A stretch of DNA of 64,000 nt, taken from assembly GCA_965219515.1 (NCBI GenBank), contig OZ244776.1, positions 2,170,001 through 2,234,000 on the forward strand. Reading direction: 5' to 3'. A model generated the notes under the pieces. That model saw only the letters and a list, made by a program, of their open reading frames with translations, searched no databases and had not been told where the DNA came from. The DNA comes from Ilyomonas sp965219515 (GTDB taxonomy: Bacteria; Bacteroidota; Bacteroidia; Chitinophagales; Chitinophagaceae). Position 1 is the stretch's first letter. Each line of letters starts with the position of its first letter. Shown one piece after another: positions 53,519 to 62,586 of this stretch. The position numbers and the translations under genes are program-made.

Positions 53519-53561
53519 TAATAGACGTTTGGTGAATAATTGTTTTTGTTGTGATTGAATG

Positions 53562-53846
53562 CTATTTTTTTACTGCAAGAAATATAGTCAGAATAAACGA
53601 AAGAAGTAAAAATGAATAAAGCACGGCATAAAAAATCAGGTCGCTTTGTTCCCATCTTTTTTTTCTTTCAATATCATCTTTTAGTTGTTGCAAATCCTCT
53701 TTTGTTGCAAACCTGCCATTTGTATTCTCTGATTTTTCATCCAAAATATACTGAATTTTTACGATCAGGTCTTGCGCGGTTGTTGCGTCCAGATGATATT
53801 TGATTGTTAAAGAATCATATAAAGCTATTTGTTGCGTTGCTATCAT
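53562..53846 (-). CDS. Small single-pass membrane protein between thrS and infC
   Basis: A 94-residue protein. N-terminal helical stretch with LDATTAQDLIVKIQYILDEKSE, a coiled-coil-like RFATKEDLQQLKDDIERKKRW segment, and a C-terminal TM helix (LIFYAVLYSFLLLSFILTIFLAV). No family is named. It starts 18 bp after the thrS stop and ends 43 bp before infC, so it is in the same transcript. It is not part of the standard thrS-infC gene set and looks like a lineage-specific insertion. Confidence 0.72.
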   Translation of the reverse strand: MIATQQIALYDSLTIKYHLDATTAQDLIVKIQYILDEKSENTNGRFATKEDLQQLKDDIERKKRWEQSDLIFYAVLYSFLLLSFILTIFLAVKK

Positions 53847-53864
53847 TCCCTGTAAAAATAAAGA

Positions 53865-55802
53865 CTAATCAGCAGATTTACGTTCTTCAATTTCAGATAC
53901 AATATTTTGCGTAAATTCATCTGCCAAAATCATTCCGGCATCGCCTTTTCCCTGTCTGCGAACCGACACTTTATTTTCATTCATTTCTTTTTCCCCGATA
54001 ATAAGCATATAAGGCACGCGGCTCAGTTCCGCTTCGCGGATTTTCTTACCAATTTTCTCGCTGCGCTCGTCAATCTCAACTCTGATGCCTTTCTTTTTCA
54101 GCTTCTTTTTTACTTCGTTTGCATACGGTAAAAACTTATCGCTGATGGGCAGAATTTTTACCTGCAACGGCGACAGCCATACCGGAAATTTTCCCGCATA
54201 ATGTTCTAATAAAAACCCGATAAAACGCTCATGCGTTCCCAGCGGCGCACGATGAATAATCAATGGTGTTTCTGCCTCGTTACCGGCGTTGGTGAAATGC
54301 AGCTTAAAACGTCTCCCCTGTGCAAAATCAACCTGGTTAGTGGCTAAGGTAAACTCCCGCCCGATGGCGCTCCAGATTTGCACATCTATCTTAGGTCCGT
54401 AAAAAGCGCCTTCGCCGGTAACTTCTACAAAAGGCACATTGTTTTCTTTCAGCACCTTCCGCACCATATCTTCCGTTTCTAACCAAAGTTCGGGCTCGTT
54501 CACATATTTTTCACCCAGCTTAGCCGGATCGTGAAGACTTAACCGCATCACATATTTCTCAATGCCAAAAATCTTAAAATACTTCAGGTACATCTCATTT
54601 ACCGCACGAAATTCTTCGGCAAACTGCTCATTGGTGCAATAGATATGCGCATCGTTCATGTGCAGGCAACGCACGCGCATCAGGCCAAATAACTCGCCGC
54701 TTTGCTCGTAGCGATAGCAGGTTCCATATTCTGCCAAACGAAGCGGCATGTCTTTGTAGCTGCGCGGCTCGGCATCGAATATTTTATGATGATGCGGGCA
54801 GTTCATTGCCTTTAAATAATACTTTGTTCCTTCCAGTTCCATCGGCGGATACATGCTATCCTGATAGTAAGGCAAATGACCGCTGGTGAGATATAAATTT
54901 TCTTTGGCGATATGCGGTGTAACCACGCGTTTATAACCGGCTTCTTCTTCCGTTTCTTTGGCTAATTTTTCAAGCTCTTCGATAATAACGGTTCCGTTCG
55001 GCATCCATAAAATTAAACCCGGGCCAACATCATCATCCATGGTGTAAATGCCAAGCTCTTTGCCCAGCTTGCGATGATCTCTTTTCTTCGCTTCTTCCAG
55101 CATCAGCAGATATTCATCCAGCTCTTTTTGCGAAGGAAATGTGATACCGTAAATGCGCGTTAGCTGCTTGTTTTTTTCATCGCCTTTCCAGTATGCACCG
55201 GCAATATTGGTAAGCTTGATGGCTTTTATAAACCCCGTGTTCGGAATGTGCGGACCGCGGCACAAATCGGTAAAATTTCCCTGGTTATAGAATGTGATTT
55301 CGCCATCTTTTAATCCGGCAATCAGGTCTAATTTATATTCGTCATCTTTTTCAGTAAAATAGTCATTGGCTTCCTGTTTTGAAACCTGCCGGCAGGAAAA
55401 GGTATTGTTTTGCTTTGCCAGTTCGTTCATCTTTTTTTCCAGCTTCGCCAAATCGTCTTCCGTAATTTGCCTCTCGCCCAAATCCATATCGTAATAAAAC
55501 CCGTTGTCCAAAGCCGGACCTACCCAAAACTTCGTTCCGGGAAAGAGGCTTTCTACGGCTTCCGCCATCAGATGCGCAGACGAATGCCAGAACGTATTTT
55601 TACCGTCCGCATCATTCCAGGTAAGCAAGGTAAGGTTTGCATTGTCGGTAATCGGGCTTGTTGCATCTTTTACCTGCCCGTTTATATTTGCCGCCAGCAC
55701 TCTTCTGGCCAAGCCTTCGGAAATAGATTTGGCAATGTCAAGCGAGGTAACACCAGCTTCATATTGCCTGACGGAACCATCGGGTAATGTTATATCAATC
55801 AT
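53865..55802 (-). CDS. thrS: Threonine-tRNA ligase
   Basis: A 645-residue class II synthetase. The N-terminal TGS domain (MIDITLPDGSVRQYEAGVTSLDIAKSI), the editing domain with HSSAHLMAEAVE and later CRGPHIPNTG, catalytic motif region YLKAMNCPHHHKIF (zinc ligands Cys and His), motif 2 YRYEQSGELFGLMRVRCLHMNDAH, and the C-terminal anticodon-binding domain are all present and in order. It charges tRNA-Thr. It is first in the thrS-small protein-infC transcript and is preceded by a -7 box. Confidence 0.97.
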   Translation of the reverse strand: MIDITLPDGSVRQYEAGVTSLDIAKSISEGLARRVLAANINGQVKDATSPITDNANLTLLTWNDADGKNTFWHSSAHLMAEAVESLFPGTKFWVGPALDNGFYYDMDLGERQITEDDLAKLEKKMNELAKQNNTFSCRQVSKQEANDYFTEKDDEYKLDLIAGLKDGEITFYNQGNFTDLCRGPHIPNTGFIKAIKLTNIAGAYWKGDEKNKQLTRIYGITFPSQKELDEYLLMLEEAKKRDHRKLGKELGIYTMDDDVGPGLILWMPNGTVIIEELEKLAKETEEEAGYKRVVTPHIAKENLYLTSGHLPYYQDSMYPPMELEGTKYYLKAMNCPHHHKIFDAEPRSYKDMPLRLAEYGTCYRYEQSGELFGLMRVRCLHMNDAHIYCTNEQFAEEFRAVNEMYLKYFKIFGIEKYVMRLSLHDPAKLGEKYVNEPELWLETEDMVRKVLKENNVPFVEVTGEGAFYGPKIDVQIWSAIGREFTLATNQVDFAQGRRFKLHFTNAGNEAETPLIIHRAPLGTHERFIGFLLEHYAGKFPVWLSPLQVKILPISDKFLPYANEVKKKLKKKGIRVEIDERSEKIGKKIREAELSRVPYMLIIGEKEMNENKVSVRRQGKGDAGMILADEFTQNIVSEIEERKSAD

Positions 55803-55827
55803 GAAATAGAAATCCTTTTTCGGGCTG

Positions 55828-55835
55828 CAAAGTTA
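55828..55835 (-). promoter_or_regulatory. Bacteroidetes -7 box for thrS
   Basis: Minus-strand TAACTTTG (TAnnTTTG) 26 bp upstream of the thrS ATG. A -33 element is not clear. Confidence 0.4.
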
Positions 55836-56277
55836 TTGAATGTTTATGAGGAGCGGAAAGGCGAAATGTGAAAGAGTATAAGACAGAAAAATATGGCGGT
55901 TGGTTAATACAGGTGCTAAATTGAATTTCAAAACAATTGCGGAATGTATTAATCCGGAAAAATTTTAAAGAAAATCAGATAACAATTTAACTTTGAAAAC
56001 CGCTTTTGATAATTTGACGCCAGGATGACAAAGAGCACACATTCTTTATTTTTTTGAACTCAAACAATCCAAAACCCGGAAGTCAGGGGTTGAAAAACGG
56101 ATGCCTCGGATTCTCAGTAGAGAGGATTAAATGATCAATGACCATATTTGTCATCATGCCATTAGGAAACAAAAGCGTTGTTAGATATTTGTAAATAAAT
56201 AAAAAAATGATGCACAGGCAAAAGACCGTCTCACATTAAAAGATAGTCTGTTATTATTGTAAAAAATTGTTTTATAA
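55836..56277. other. Gene-free stretch between thrS and the Glu dehydrogenase gene
   Basis: About 440 bp with no convincing coding frame. A few short inverted repeats exist (for example around 56226-56252, AGACCGTCT...AGATAGTCT), possibly the terminator of the dehydrogenase gene that ends at 56278. Confidence 0.35.
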
Positions 56278-57693
56278 CTATGGAAAAATACCCAGTTCCG
56301 CGTATGAAGTTCCCACTTTGTTGATTGCCACCACAAATGCCGCCGTGCGCATATCGGGTATGCTTACATTGGCGCGCCAGCAGTTCATAATTTCGTGCGT
56401 GGCTTCTACCATCGTTTCTTCCAATCCGCTATAAACAAGATCTTCCTCAGAAGCGCCGTGTTCAATAAATCTTTTCTCGTTTTCATTCACCTCTTTGCCG
56501 GTCAGGTTTTCTATTTGTCCCAAAATATGTTTGTTCATATTTTCGGTAAACCGCTTTTCCATACGCCCGTAACGAACATGACTCAGATTTTTCAGCCATT
56601 CAAAATAAGAAACGGTAACGCCGCCTGCATTCAGATACATATCGGGTATTACAATGGTTCCTTTTTCCGCAAATATCAAATCGGCTTCCGGCGAGGTAGG
56701 TCCGTTTGCAGCTTCGCCAATCAGCTTCGCTTTAATGCGTGGTGCATTTTCGGCGGTAATCACATTTTCCAGTGCCGCCGGAATCAGTATATCGCAGTCC
56801 AGTTCCAGCGCGTCAATACTTTTTACAATGTTGGTTGCTCCGGGAAAATTAAAGATGGAACCGTTCTTCTTCCGGTATTGAAACACTTCTTCTTCATGCA
56901 ATCCGTCCAAATTGCAAATGGCGCCTTCATACTCGGCAATGGCAATAACTTTAGCGCCGTTTTCGCGGAAAAATTTAGCCGTATGATAGCCAACATTGCC
57001 CAAACCCTGTACCACTACCCGCTTGCCTTCTACGCCGGTAGTCATACCCAGCCCATCCATAATATCGGGCATATTACACACTTCGCGCACGCCATAAAAA
57101 ACACCCAGACCAGTAGCTTCTTTACGGCCACGCACACCGCCCTGTGTTATGGGCTTGCCGGTTACGCAGCCCATTGCTTCCACTTCGCCGGGGTGCAATG
57201 TGGTGTAAGTATCTAATATCCAAGCCATTTCTCTTTCGCCCGTGCCATAATCTGGTGCCGGAACATCGGTTCCCGGGCCAATAAAATTTTTCTTAACCAG
57301 CTCGGTTGTGTAGCGGCGCGTTATTTTCTGCAATTCAAATTCGCTGTATTTTTTTGGGTCTATCCTGATGCCGCCTTTGCCGCCGCCAAACGGCACATTT
57401 ACGATGGCGCATTTGTAAGTCATTAAAGCGGCAAGCGCCATTACCTCGTCCTGACTAACTTCTTTGCTGAAACGAATGCCGCCTTTACACGGCGTTTTAT
57501 GATGCGAATGCTGCACGCGATAAGCTTCTATCACTTCAATTTTTCCATTGTCTCTGCGTATCGGAAACCGCATCTGGTAAACGGAATTGCACACTTTAAT
57601 CTGATCCAGCAAGCCCGCCTCCCACATGGTAAAAGAAGCCGCTCTGGTAAAACTTTTATTTACGTTATCGAAAAAGCTATATGATTCTGACAT
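56278..57693 (-). CDS. Glu/Leu/Phe/Val dehydrogenase (glutamate dehydrogenase type)
   Basis: A 471-residue amino acid dehydrogenase. Substrate site Lys residues are in PCKGGIRFSKEVSQDEVMALAALMTYKCAIVNVPFGGGKGGIRIDP. The catalytic Asp is in FIGPGTDVPAPDYGTG. The Rossmann NAD(P) domain shows VVVQGLGNVGYHTAKFF and later AANGPTSPEAD. The protein deaminates glutamate to 2-oxoglutarate, or related amino acids. Length and PVTQGG-like segment (KPITQGGVRGRKEATG) favour glutamate dehydrogenase. It is monocistronic. Cofactor preference is not certain. Confidence 0.93.
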   Translation of the reverse strand: MSESYSFFDNVNKSFTRAASFTMWEAGLLDQIKVCNSVYQMRFPIRRDNGKIEVIEAYRVQHSHHKTPCKGGIRFSKEVSQDEVMALAALMTYKCAIVNVPFGGGKGGIRIDPKKYSEFELQKITRRYTTELVKKNFIGPGTDVPAPDYGTGEREMAWILDTYTTLHPGEVEAMGCVTGKPITQGGVRGRKEATGLGVFYGVREVCNMPDIMDGLGMTTGVEGKRVVVQGLGNVGYHTAKFFRENGAKVIAIAEYEGAICNLDGLHEEEVFQYRKKNGSIFNFPGATNIVKSIDALELDCDILIPAALENVITAENAPRIKAKLIGEAANGPTSPEADLIFAEKGTIVIPDMYLNAGGVTVSYFEWLKNLSHVRYGRMEKRFTENMNKHILGQIENLTGKEVNENEKRFIEHGASEEDLVYSGLEETMVEATHEIMNCWRANVSIPDMRTAAFVVAINKVGTSYAELGIFP

Positions 57694-57773
57694 TGAAAAT
57701 TGTTTTAAAAACCGTTAGAAAATAATGGCAGGGCAAGTAAATATTTTGATAATACAGATTTATGTTGATTACA

Positions 57774-58013
57774 TTATGTTTGGCTTCGCTTTTCAAGCGC
57801 CGTTACTTTTTTATCCAGATTATACAGGTATAAAAAAAGACCGCAGAGTATAATAACAATTACAGCCACCACAACAAAAATTTTTCCGTTGCTGCGCATA
57901 AAGTCAGTAGGTTCTTCACTTTTAGTAATGCTGCCGGCTTTATCCTGCGCCATGGCGAACAAAACAAAAAAAGAAGAAATAAGTAATAGCAAAACAGACT
58001 TAAGCTTGCTCAT
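57774..58013 (-). CDS. CcmD-like heme exporter accessory protein
   Basis: A 79-residue protein with a signal-like N-terminal helix (LKSVLLLLISSFFVLFAMAQ), a single TM helix (GKIFVVVAVIVIILCGLFLYLYNL) and a basic C-terminus (DKKVTALEKRS). It has the CcmD pattern of TM followed by xYLxxLDKKVxxLE. The gene overlaps the ccsA/ccmC 3' end by 14 bp. It assists heme export and holo-CcmE release. Confidence 0.78.
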   Translation of the reverse strand: MSKLKSVLLLLISSFFVLFAMAQDKAGSITKSEEPTDFMRSNGKIFVVVAVIVIILCGLFLYLYNLDKKVTALEKRSQT

Positions 58014-58686
58014 ACATCAATTGATTTTCCTGATACATACGATAGCGGATGCGGAGCGTTGTAATCCAGGCTCCTAACAAAGTCCAGCCAATGATTGCCG
58101 GATAAAATACAATACGCATATTGGCATCAAGGTCTTTAGGATTTAACCCGGGGTTGCCTTCTACACCCTGCCCGCCGGGATGCAGCGATTCCTTTAAGCG
58201 CGGCAAAATAAAGAACAGCGGAATGGTCATGGCAAAGGCGAAGATGTTATAAACAGCGCTCACTTTGCCACGCTTATCCATATCTATCATAGAGCCACGA
58301 AGAATAAAATACGCGTAGTAGATAAGAATGCCGATAATGGTATAAATCTGTTTCGGATCGCCGTTTAGCGGGGCGCCCCACTGATAGTTTGCCCAAACCA
58401 TCCCGGTTATAAAACCAAGCGTACTATACACCGCCCCGGTGCGCGCATACTCAACCGAATAAAAATCGTAAGCCGGATTTTGGGTGCGCAGATAACGAAT
58501 GGCATATACAACCGAAACGATAAAAAAAACCATCATCGCCATCCACATTGGTACATGAAAAAACAGATTGCGGATGCTTTGCTGCATTCTGTCGTCGAGA
58601 TAGGGAATTTTTACAAAAAAACCGGCAATGCAGGTATAAAGAAGCAGGACGAACGATAAAATTTTCCACCATGGCTTACGAAGCAT
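58000..58686 (-). CDS. ccsA: Cytochrome c biogenesis protein CcsA/CcmC type
   Basis: A 228-residue heme-handling membrane protein with about six TM helices. The heme-handling tryptophan-rich segment reads WANYQWGAPLNGDPKQIY, and conserved His residues include FFHVPMWMAMM. This is the CcmC-like branch, which attaches heme for transfer to CcmE. A -7 box lies 55 bp upstream. It forms a pair with ccmD, and ccmB is 176 bp upstream. Confidence 0.9.
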   Translation of the reverse strand: MLRKPWWKILSFVLLLYTCIAGFFVKIPYLDDRMQQSIRNLFFHVPMWMAMMVFFIVSVVYAIRYLRTQNPAYDFYSVEYARTGAVYSTLGFITGMVWANYQWGAPLNGDPKQIYTIIGILIYYAYFILRGSMIDMDKRGKVSAVYNIFAFAMTIPLFFILPRLKESLHPGGQGVEGNPGLNPKDLDANMRIVFYPAIIGWTLLGAWITTLRIRYRMYQENQLMYEQA

Positions 58687-58740
58687 AGAAACAGTTTATT
58701 ACATTATGATCGTACGGAATCTAAAATCATTTTGCGGGTG

Positions 58741-58748
58741 CAAATGTA
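58741..58748 (-). promoter_or_regulatory. Bacteroidetes -7 box for ccsA-ccmD
   Basis: Minus-strand TACATTTG (TAnnTTTG) 55 bp upstream of the ccsA ATG. A TTTG at 58765-58768 (minus) is spaced 16 bp away, shorter than the usual 19-20. Confidence 0.4.
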
Positions 58749-58862
58749 TAGCAAAGCGGCTATACAAACAGTTGTTAGTTTCGTTTGCCTGTTTAAATCG
58801 TCATATTTTAACCTTATGAAAATAGCAATGATTTTGTACATAAATAAGTTTTGGCGAGACAA

Positions 58863-59525
58863 TTAATCTTTCCATAAAAAAGGAAAAAGAATAACCGCCA
58901 GTGTTATGATAAGCACATCAAATGCAACCAGCAATAAAGTCATCTGCCAGAGATTCGACTGCACGATGGATGAAAAAGCGATGTTGGCAACTTTGTTTAA
59001 CAACAGCAATTGCGGCGTGATAATCGGGAATCCCATAATCGCCATCAGGGCAGCCTGCTGCTGCGCTTTGGAAGCGATGGCTGCAAGAAAGGTAAAAGTT
59101 AATCCCAAACCAATGCCTCCCAAACAGCTAATGCCCAGAAACTGCCAGAAATGCACAAGCGGATTACCAAGAAAAAGGGTAAAGACGATAAGACTTAATA
59201 TTGTCATCGCCACCATTAAAATGGCATTAAATATCAGCTTGGCTAAAATGAATTGCGAAGCGCCGGCGATAGAATAAAAATAAAACAACCTGCCTTTGTT
59301 CTCGCTTAGAAAACTTTTGGCAACGGCGTTTACGCAAACAAACAATTGTATTACCCAAAACAAACTGTTCCATACATTGTTTTCAGGAGTATCTAACGTG
59401 AGAAAAACAACAAATATGGTTGACACCACATACAACGCAATCCCGTAGAATGTGTATTGCTGGCGGATTTCAAGAAGAATATCTTTTTTAATCAGCGTGA
59501 TGATATGGGATAACTGATTGTTCAA
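58863..59525 (-). CDS. ccmB: Heme exporter protein B
   Basis: A 220-residue six-TM protein with CcmB landmarks: SHIITLIKKDILLEIRQQYTFYG, FLSENKGRLFYFYSIAG, and GGIGLGLTFTFLAAIASKAQQQAALMAIMGFPIITP. It forms the permease of the CcmAB ABC transporter. No ccmA gene is seen beside it. It lies 176 bp upstream of ccsA, and its start overlaps a broken toxin gene by 38 bp. Confidence 0.92.
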   Translation of the reverse strand: MNNQLSHIITLIKKDILLEIRQQYTFYGIALYVVSTIFVVFLTLDTPENNVWNSLFWVIQLFVCVNAVAKSFLSENKGRLFYFYSIAGASQFILAKLIFNAILMVAMTILSLIVFTLFLGNPLVHFWQFLGISCLGGIGLGLTFTFLAAIASKAQQQAALMAIMGFPIITPQLLLLNKVANIAFSSIVQSNLWQMTLLLVAFDVLIITLAVILFPFLWKD

Positions 59526-59676
59526 AAATTAGAATTGGCTGATTGAAAATATGAGAAAATAGTTGTTGGTTGGCAATAAATATTTTTGTCCTGACAATAG
59601 CATTTTCAATTATTTTGTTACCATGTAAAAATGCTGTAATTGCGATTGTATCAATAAAAAATTTAGTTCCATTCAT
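59488..59676 (-). pseudogene. Truncated VapC-like PIN-domain toxin
   Basis: 62 residues starting MNGTKFFIDTIAITAFLHGN. The first Asp-containing PIN motif is kept (FIDT, with Asn of DTN changed to Ile), but the remaining three acidic positions are lost, and the C-terminal half is unrelated sequence that runs into ccmB. VapC is usually about 130 residues, so this is a remnant. Confidence 0.65.
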
Positions 59677-59770
59677 CTCTTACTTTTCTTTGTTCAGAAA
59701 AAAAATAATCTGCTATTTCCGGCAACTCAATTACGAGTTCTTTTGTTAATTGATCTGTTATTTTTCTCAT
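59663..59770 (-). CDS. Small antitoxin-like protein upstream of the VapC remnant
   Basis: A 35-residue frame (starts MRKITDQLTKEL, ends RKVRDEWN) whose end overlaps the toxin start by 14 bp, as in VapBC-like pairs. It may itself be a shortened remnant, since antitoxins are normally longer. The overlap and order are the main evidence. Confidence 0.5.
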   Translation of the reverse strand: MRKITDQLTKELVIELPEIADYFFSEQRKVRDEWN

Positions 59771-59788
59771 CGCTTTCTTAATTCAAAA

Positions 59789-60349
59789 TTACAAATCGTA
59801 ATAACATTTACGGCAACGCGGCTCATACACATTTTTTTCGCCCAATAAAATTTGTTTTTGCTGCGCTGTTGTGCGATACGAATAGGAAGCAATGCTGCCA
59901 CAGATAACGCAGATGGCGTGCAGTTTGGTAATGTAATCGGCAATGGCAAGCAACTGCGGCACCGGTCCAAACGGTTTGCCCGCAAAGTCTTTATCTAATC
60001 CTGCTACAATTACGCGTGTGCCTTTGTTGGCAAGCGTTTCGCAAACCTCCACAATACCCTCATCAAAAAACTGCGCTTCATCAATACCAACCACATCTGT
60101 TGCGCCGGCAAGCAATAAAATGGTTTGCGAATTTTCTACCGGCGTACTAACAATCTCTGTTGTGTTATGACTGATTACATTTACGGCATGGTAGCGCGTG
60201 TCTAATGCCGGCTTAAAAATTTCTGCGGTTCGGTTGGCAATTTTAACGCGGTTAAGACGCCGGATCAATTCTTCGGTTTTACCGCTGAACATGCTGCCGC
60301 AGATTACTTCAATCCAGCCTCTGCCCTGACTGAGAGGTTCAATAAACAT
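59789..60349 (-). CDS. tdk: Thymidine kinase
   Basis: A 186-residue type II thymidine kinase. The P-loop is CGSMFSGKTEELIRR, the second metal/loop segment VVGIDEAQFFDEG, the lasso region KLHAICVICGSIASYSYRT, and the C-terminal zinc site CVICG and CRKCYYD has four Cys. It phosphorylates thymidine to dTMP. It is a stand-alone gene with a divergent start to the gene at 60402. Confidence 0.95.
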   Translation of the reverse strand: MFIEPLSQGRGWIEVICGSMFSGKTEELIRRLNRVKIANRTAEIFKPALDTRYHAVNVISHNTTEIVSTPVENSQTILLLAGATDVVGIDEAQFFDEGIVEVCETLANKGTRVIVAGLDKDFAGKPFGPVPQLLAIADYITKLHAICVICGSIASYSYRTTAQQKQILLGEKNVYEPRCRKCYYDL

Positions 60350-60401
60350 TTGTAAAATAGAATAGCTGCAAATAAAATCCTTATTACCTTAGCTTCCTTT
60401 G

Positions 60402-61172
60402 ATGCCGCAAAAAATATCACATCGCATGGAAAAAGCAGGTGCTTTAATCAGCCGCTTACAACAACAATATCAGCAACAGGCAGATGAATCTTCATTATTA
60501 CATACAGCTTTGCTTTTGGTGAATGAGCTGCAGACCAATCGTATGTCAAACACCGAAAACGGCAAGGTCAGCGTCATTTTACCATACAAGGCGTTTGAAA
60601 TAATGGCAAATGAAAGTGTTATTGAAGAATCAATCAATAATATTATTAATGCTGATGAGAATCCTGATATAACATCTGATGCCGGCAAAACGGCGCAGCA
60701 GGAAGATAGTATAATAAAGCCCTACATACCGGAACCGGAACCGGTGCAAACTTCCGCCATCAACATGCTGGCAGAAGAAAAATATACAGATGAATTGGAA
60801 CAAGTACCAACGTTGGTGCAGCAACAGCCAAAAGTATCATACGACTTAAATGATACGGCGCAAAAAGAAGGGCAAAGCATTAACGACAAACTGAAGCGGC
60901 AGATTCCTGAAACCGGAGGTAAACTGAATAATGAACCGGTTAAAGACCTGAGAAAAGCCATCGGCATAAACGATAAATATCTGTTTATCAAAGAATTGTT
61001 TCGCAACGATGAAACGGCTTATGAGCGTTCTCTTAAAACCTTAAATTCATTTAGTATTCTGCAGGAAGCGGAATATTGGATACAACGCGAGATGAAATAT
61101 AAGCTTGGCTGGGACGATAACGACACTACGGTGCAATCCTTTTATCACCTGGTTAAAAGACGCTTTTCCTGA
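60402..61172 (+). CDS. Conserved Bacteroidetes protein of unknown function
   Basis: A 256-residue protein. A Gln-rich N-terminus with LISRLQQQYQQQ, a disordered middle rich in Glu/Pro (IPEPEPVQTS), and a conserved C-terminal helical domain PVKDLRKAIGINDKYLFIKELFRNDETAYERSLKTLNSFSILQEAEYWIQREMKYKLGWDD, here split as KAIGINDKYLFIKELF and AEYWIQREMKYKLGW. The C-terminal part is seen in many Bacteroidetes genomes, with unknown role. Its 3' end overlaps waaA by 28 bp in a convergent arrangement. Confidence 0.8.
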   Translation: MPQKISHRMEKAGALISRLQQQYQQQADESSLLHTALLLVNELQTNRMSNTENGKVSVILPYKAFEIMANESVIEESINNIINADENPDITSDAGKTAQQEDSIIKPYIPEPEPVQTSAINMLAEEKYTDELEQVPTLVQQQPKVSYDLNDTAQKEGQSINDKLKRQIPETGGKLNNEPVKDLRKAIGINDKYLFIKELFRNDETAYERSLKTLNSFSILQEAEYWIQREMKYKLGWDDNDTTVQSFYHLVKRRFS

Positions 61173-62401
61173 ATGTAAGCAATTACCTGCCGTGTTGCGC
61201 CGGCATTGCGCTTTACGAATGAACCGGAAGCGGCGCACGCATTGGCATAAAATATATTATCTGACAACAAACGGTTTAAAATAGTTTCGAGTTTCAGTGC
61301 ATTTTCAATACTGAATGCGCCACCCGCTTCTATGAGATCGGATGTTTCGGGAAAATTATCGTACGCCGGTCCAAATACAACCGGTTTGGCAAATACGGCG
61401 GCTTCTAAAATATTATGAATGCCATCGCCGCCAAAAGCGCCGCCGATATAAGCTATGTGAGCGTATTTGTAAATGCGGCTCAGCATCCCGATATTATCAA
61501 TGAGTAACGTGTTGGTATCAGAAAAAAGCGGCGCATTTTCTAACTGCGAATAACGAATGGTATTCTTGTATAAAGCTTCGCATTCCTGCAATCTTTCTTC
61601 ACTGATGTCGTGCGGTGCAATGATAAAACGCATGTCAGGATGATGAATGACAAAATGATCCAGTTCTTCATCATCTTCCGTCCAGGTGCTGCCAGCTACC
61701 ACCACCTTTTTACCGTTACAAAACTTTTCAATCAAAGGCAAGCTTTTAAAATCATTAGCCGTTTGCAAAACGCGGTCAAAACGCGTATCGCCGCTTACTT
61801 CCGCCTTTTTATACTGAATGGATTGAAGCAATTGCAACGAGTTTTGATTCTGCACAAAAAGATGCGTAAAGCATTGCAGCATATGCCGGTGAAAACCGCC
61901 ATACCATTTAAAAAAAGGCTGATTTTTTCTAAACAAAGCCGATAATGAAAGCAGAGGTATTTGTTGCTTTTTTATTTCGGTAAGATAATAATACCAAAAC
62001 TCATATTTGATAAAAACAACCAACGTTGGCTTTACAATCTGTATAAACTTTTTAGCGTTACGGCTACTATCCATGGGAAGGTAGCAAACAGCATCTGCGC
62101 CGGCATAATTTTTCCTGATTTCATATCCCGAAGGAGAAAAAAAACTAACCAACAATTTATGCTGCGGGTACTTTTTTTTCAGTTGTTCCATCACCGGTTT
62201 TCCCTGCTCAAATTCGCCAAGCGAAGCGCAATGAAACCAAATTACAGATGTTGTATTGCCATCGAATTTTTCCTGCAAAAAAGAAAATACATATTTTCTT
62301 CCGTTTACCCACAAAGCTGCTTTTCGGTTGCCAAAATAAGCAAGCATTTTTGCGCTGAGCGGATATAGAAAACAAAACAACAGGTAGCTGGCTTTTATCA
62401 T
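61145..62401 (-). CDS. waaA: 3-deoxy-D-manno-octulosonic acid transferase (Kdo transferase)
   Basis: A 418-residue GT-B glycosyltransferase adding Kdo to lipid A in LPS core synthesis. It has an N-terminal anchor helix, the catalytic Glu in WFHCASLGEFEQGKPV, the nucleotide-sugar site VVAGSTWTEDDEEL, IAPHDISEERLQ, and the terminal GGAFGGDGIHNILEAAVF. It indicates a Gram-negative envelope. Convergent overlap of 28 bp with the gene at 60402. It appears monocistronic. Confidence 0.95.
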   Translation of the reverse strand: MIKASYLLFCFLYPLSAKMLAYFGNRKAALWVNGRKYVFSFLQEKFDGNTTSVIWFHCASLGEFEQGKPVMEQLKKKYPQHKLLVSFFSPSGYEIRKNYAGADAVCYLPMDSSRNAKKFIQIVKPTLVVFIKYEFWYYYLTEIKKQQIPLLSLSALFRKNQPFFKWYGGFHRHMLQCFTHLFVQNQNSLQLLQSIQYKKAEVSGDTRFDRVLQTANDFKSLPLIEKFCNGKKVVVAGSTWTEDDEELDHFVIHHPDMRFIIAPHDISEERLQECEALYKNTIRYSQLENAPLFSDTNTLLIDNIGMLSRIYKYAHIAYIGGAFGGDGIHNILEAAVFAKPVVFGPAYDNFPETSDLIEAGGAFSIENALKLETILNRLLSDNIFYANACAASGSFVKRNAGATRQVIAYIQEKRLLTR

Positions 62402-62586
62402 GAATCATCAATTTCTGCCAAGCCATTTCGGCAACAAACATTGCTGCAAAGAAACATTAAAATGAAAGTTGAAAACGACATGCGAGAAAAACGGCAGGTA
62501 TATTTTTCAATAATATTGACGCTGCTTTACAACATAACAAACATTGAGCAGCATACGGCTTATCTTGCAACTGATAATGATTGACA

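Noticed and set aside
56395..57216. A 273-codon frame on the plus strand inside the Glu dehydrogenase gene
   Set aside because: It is antisense to a conserved enzyme with all motifs and has no recognisable domain.
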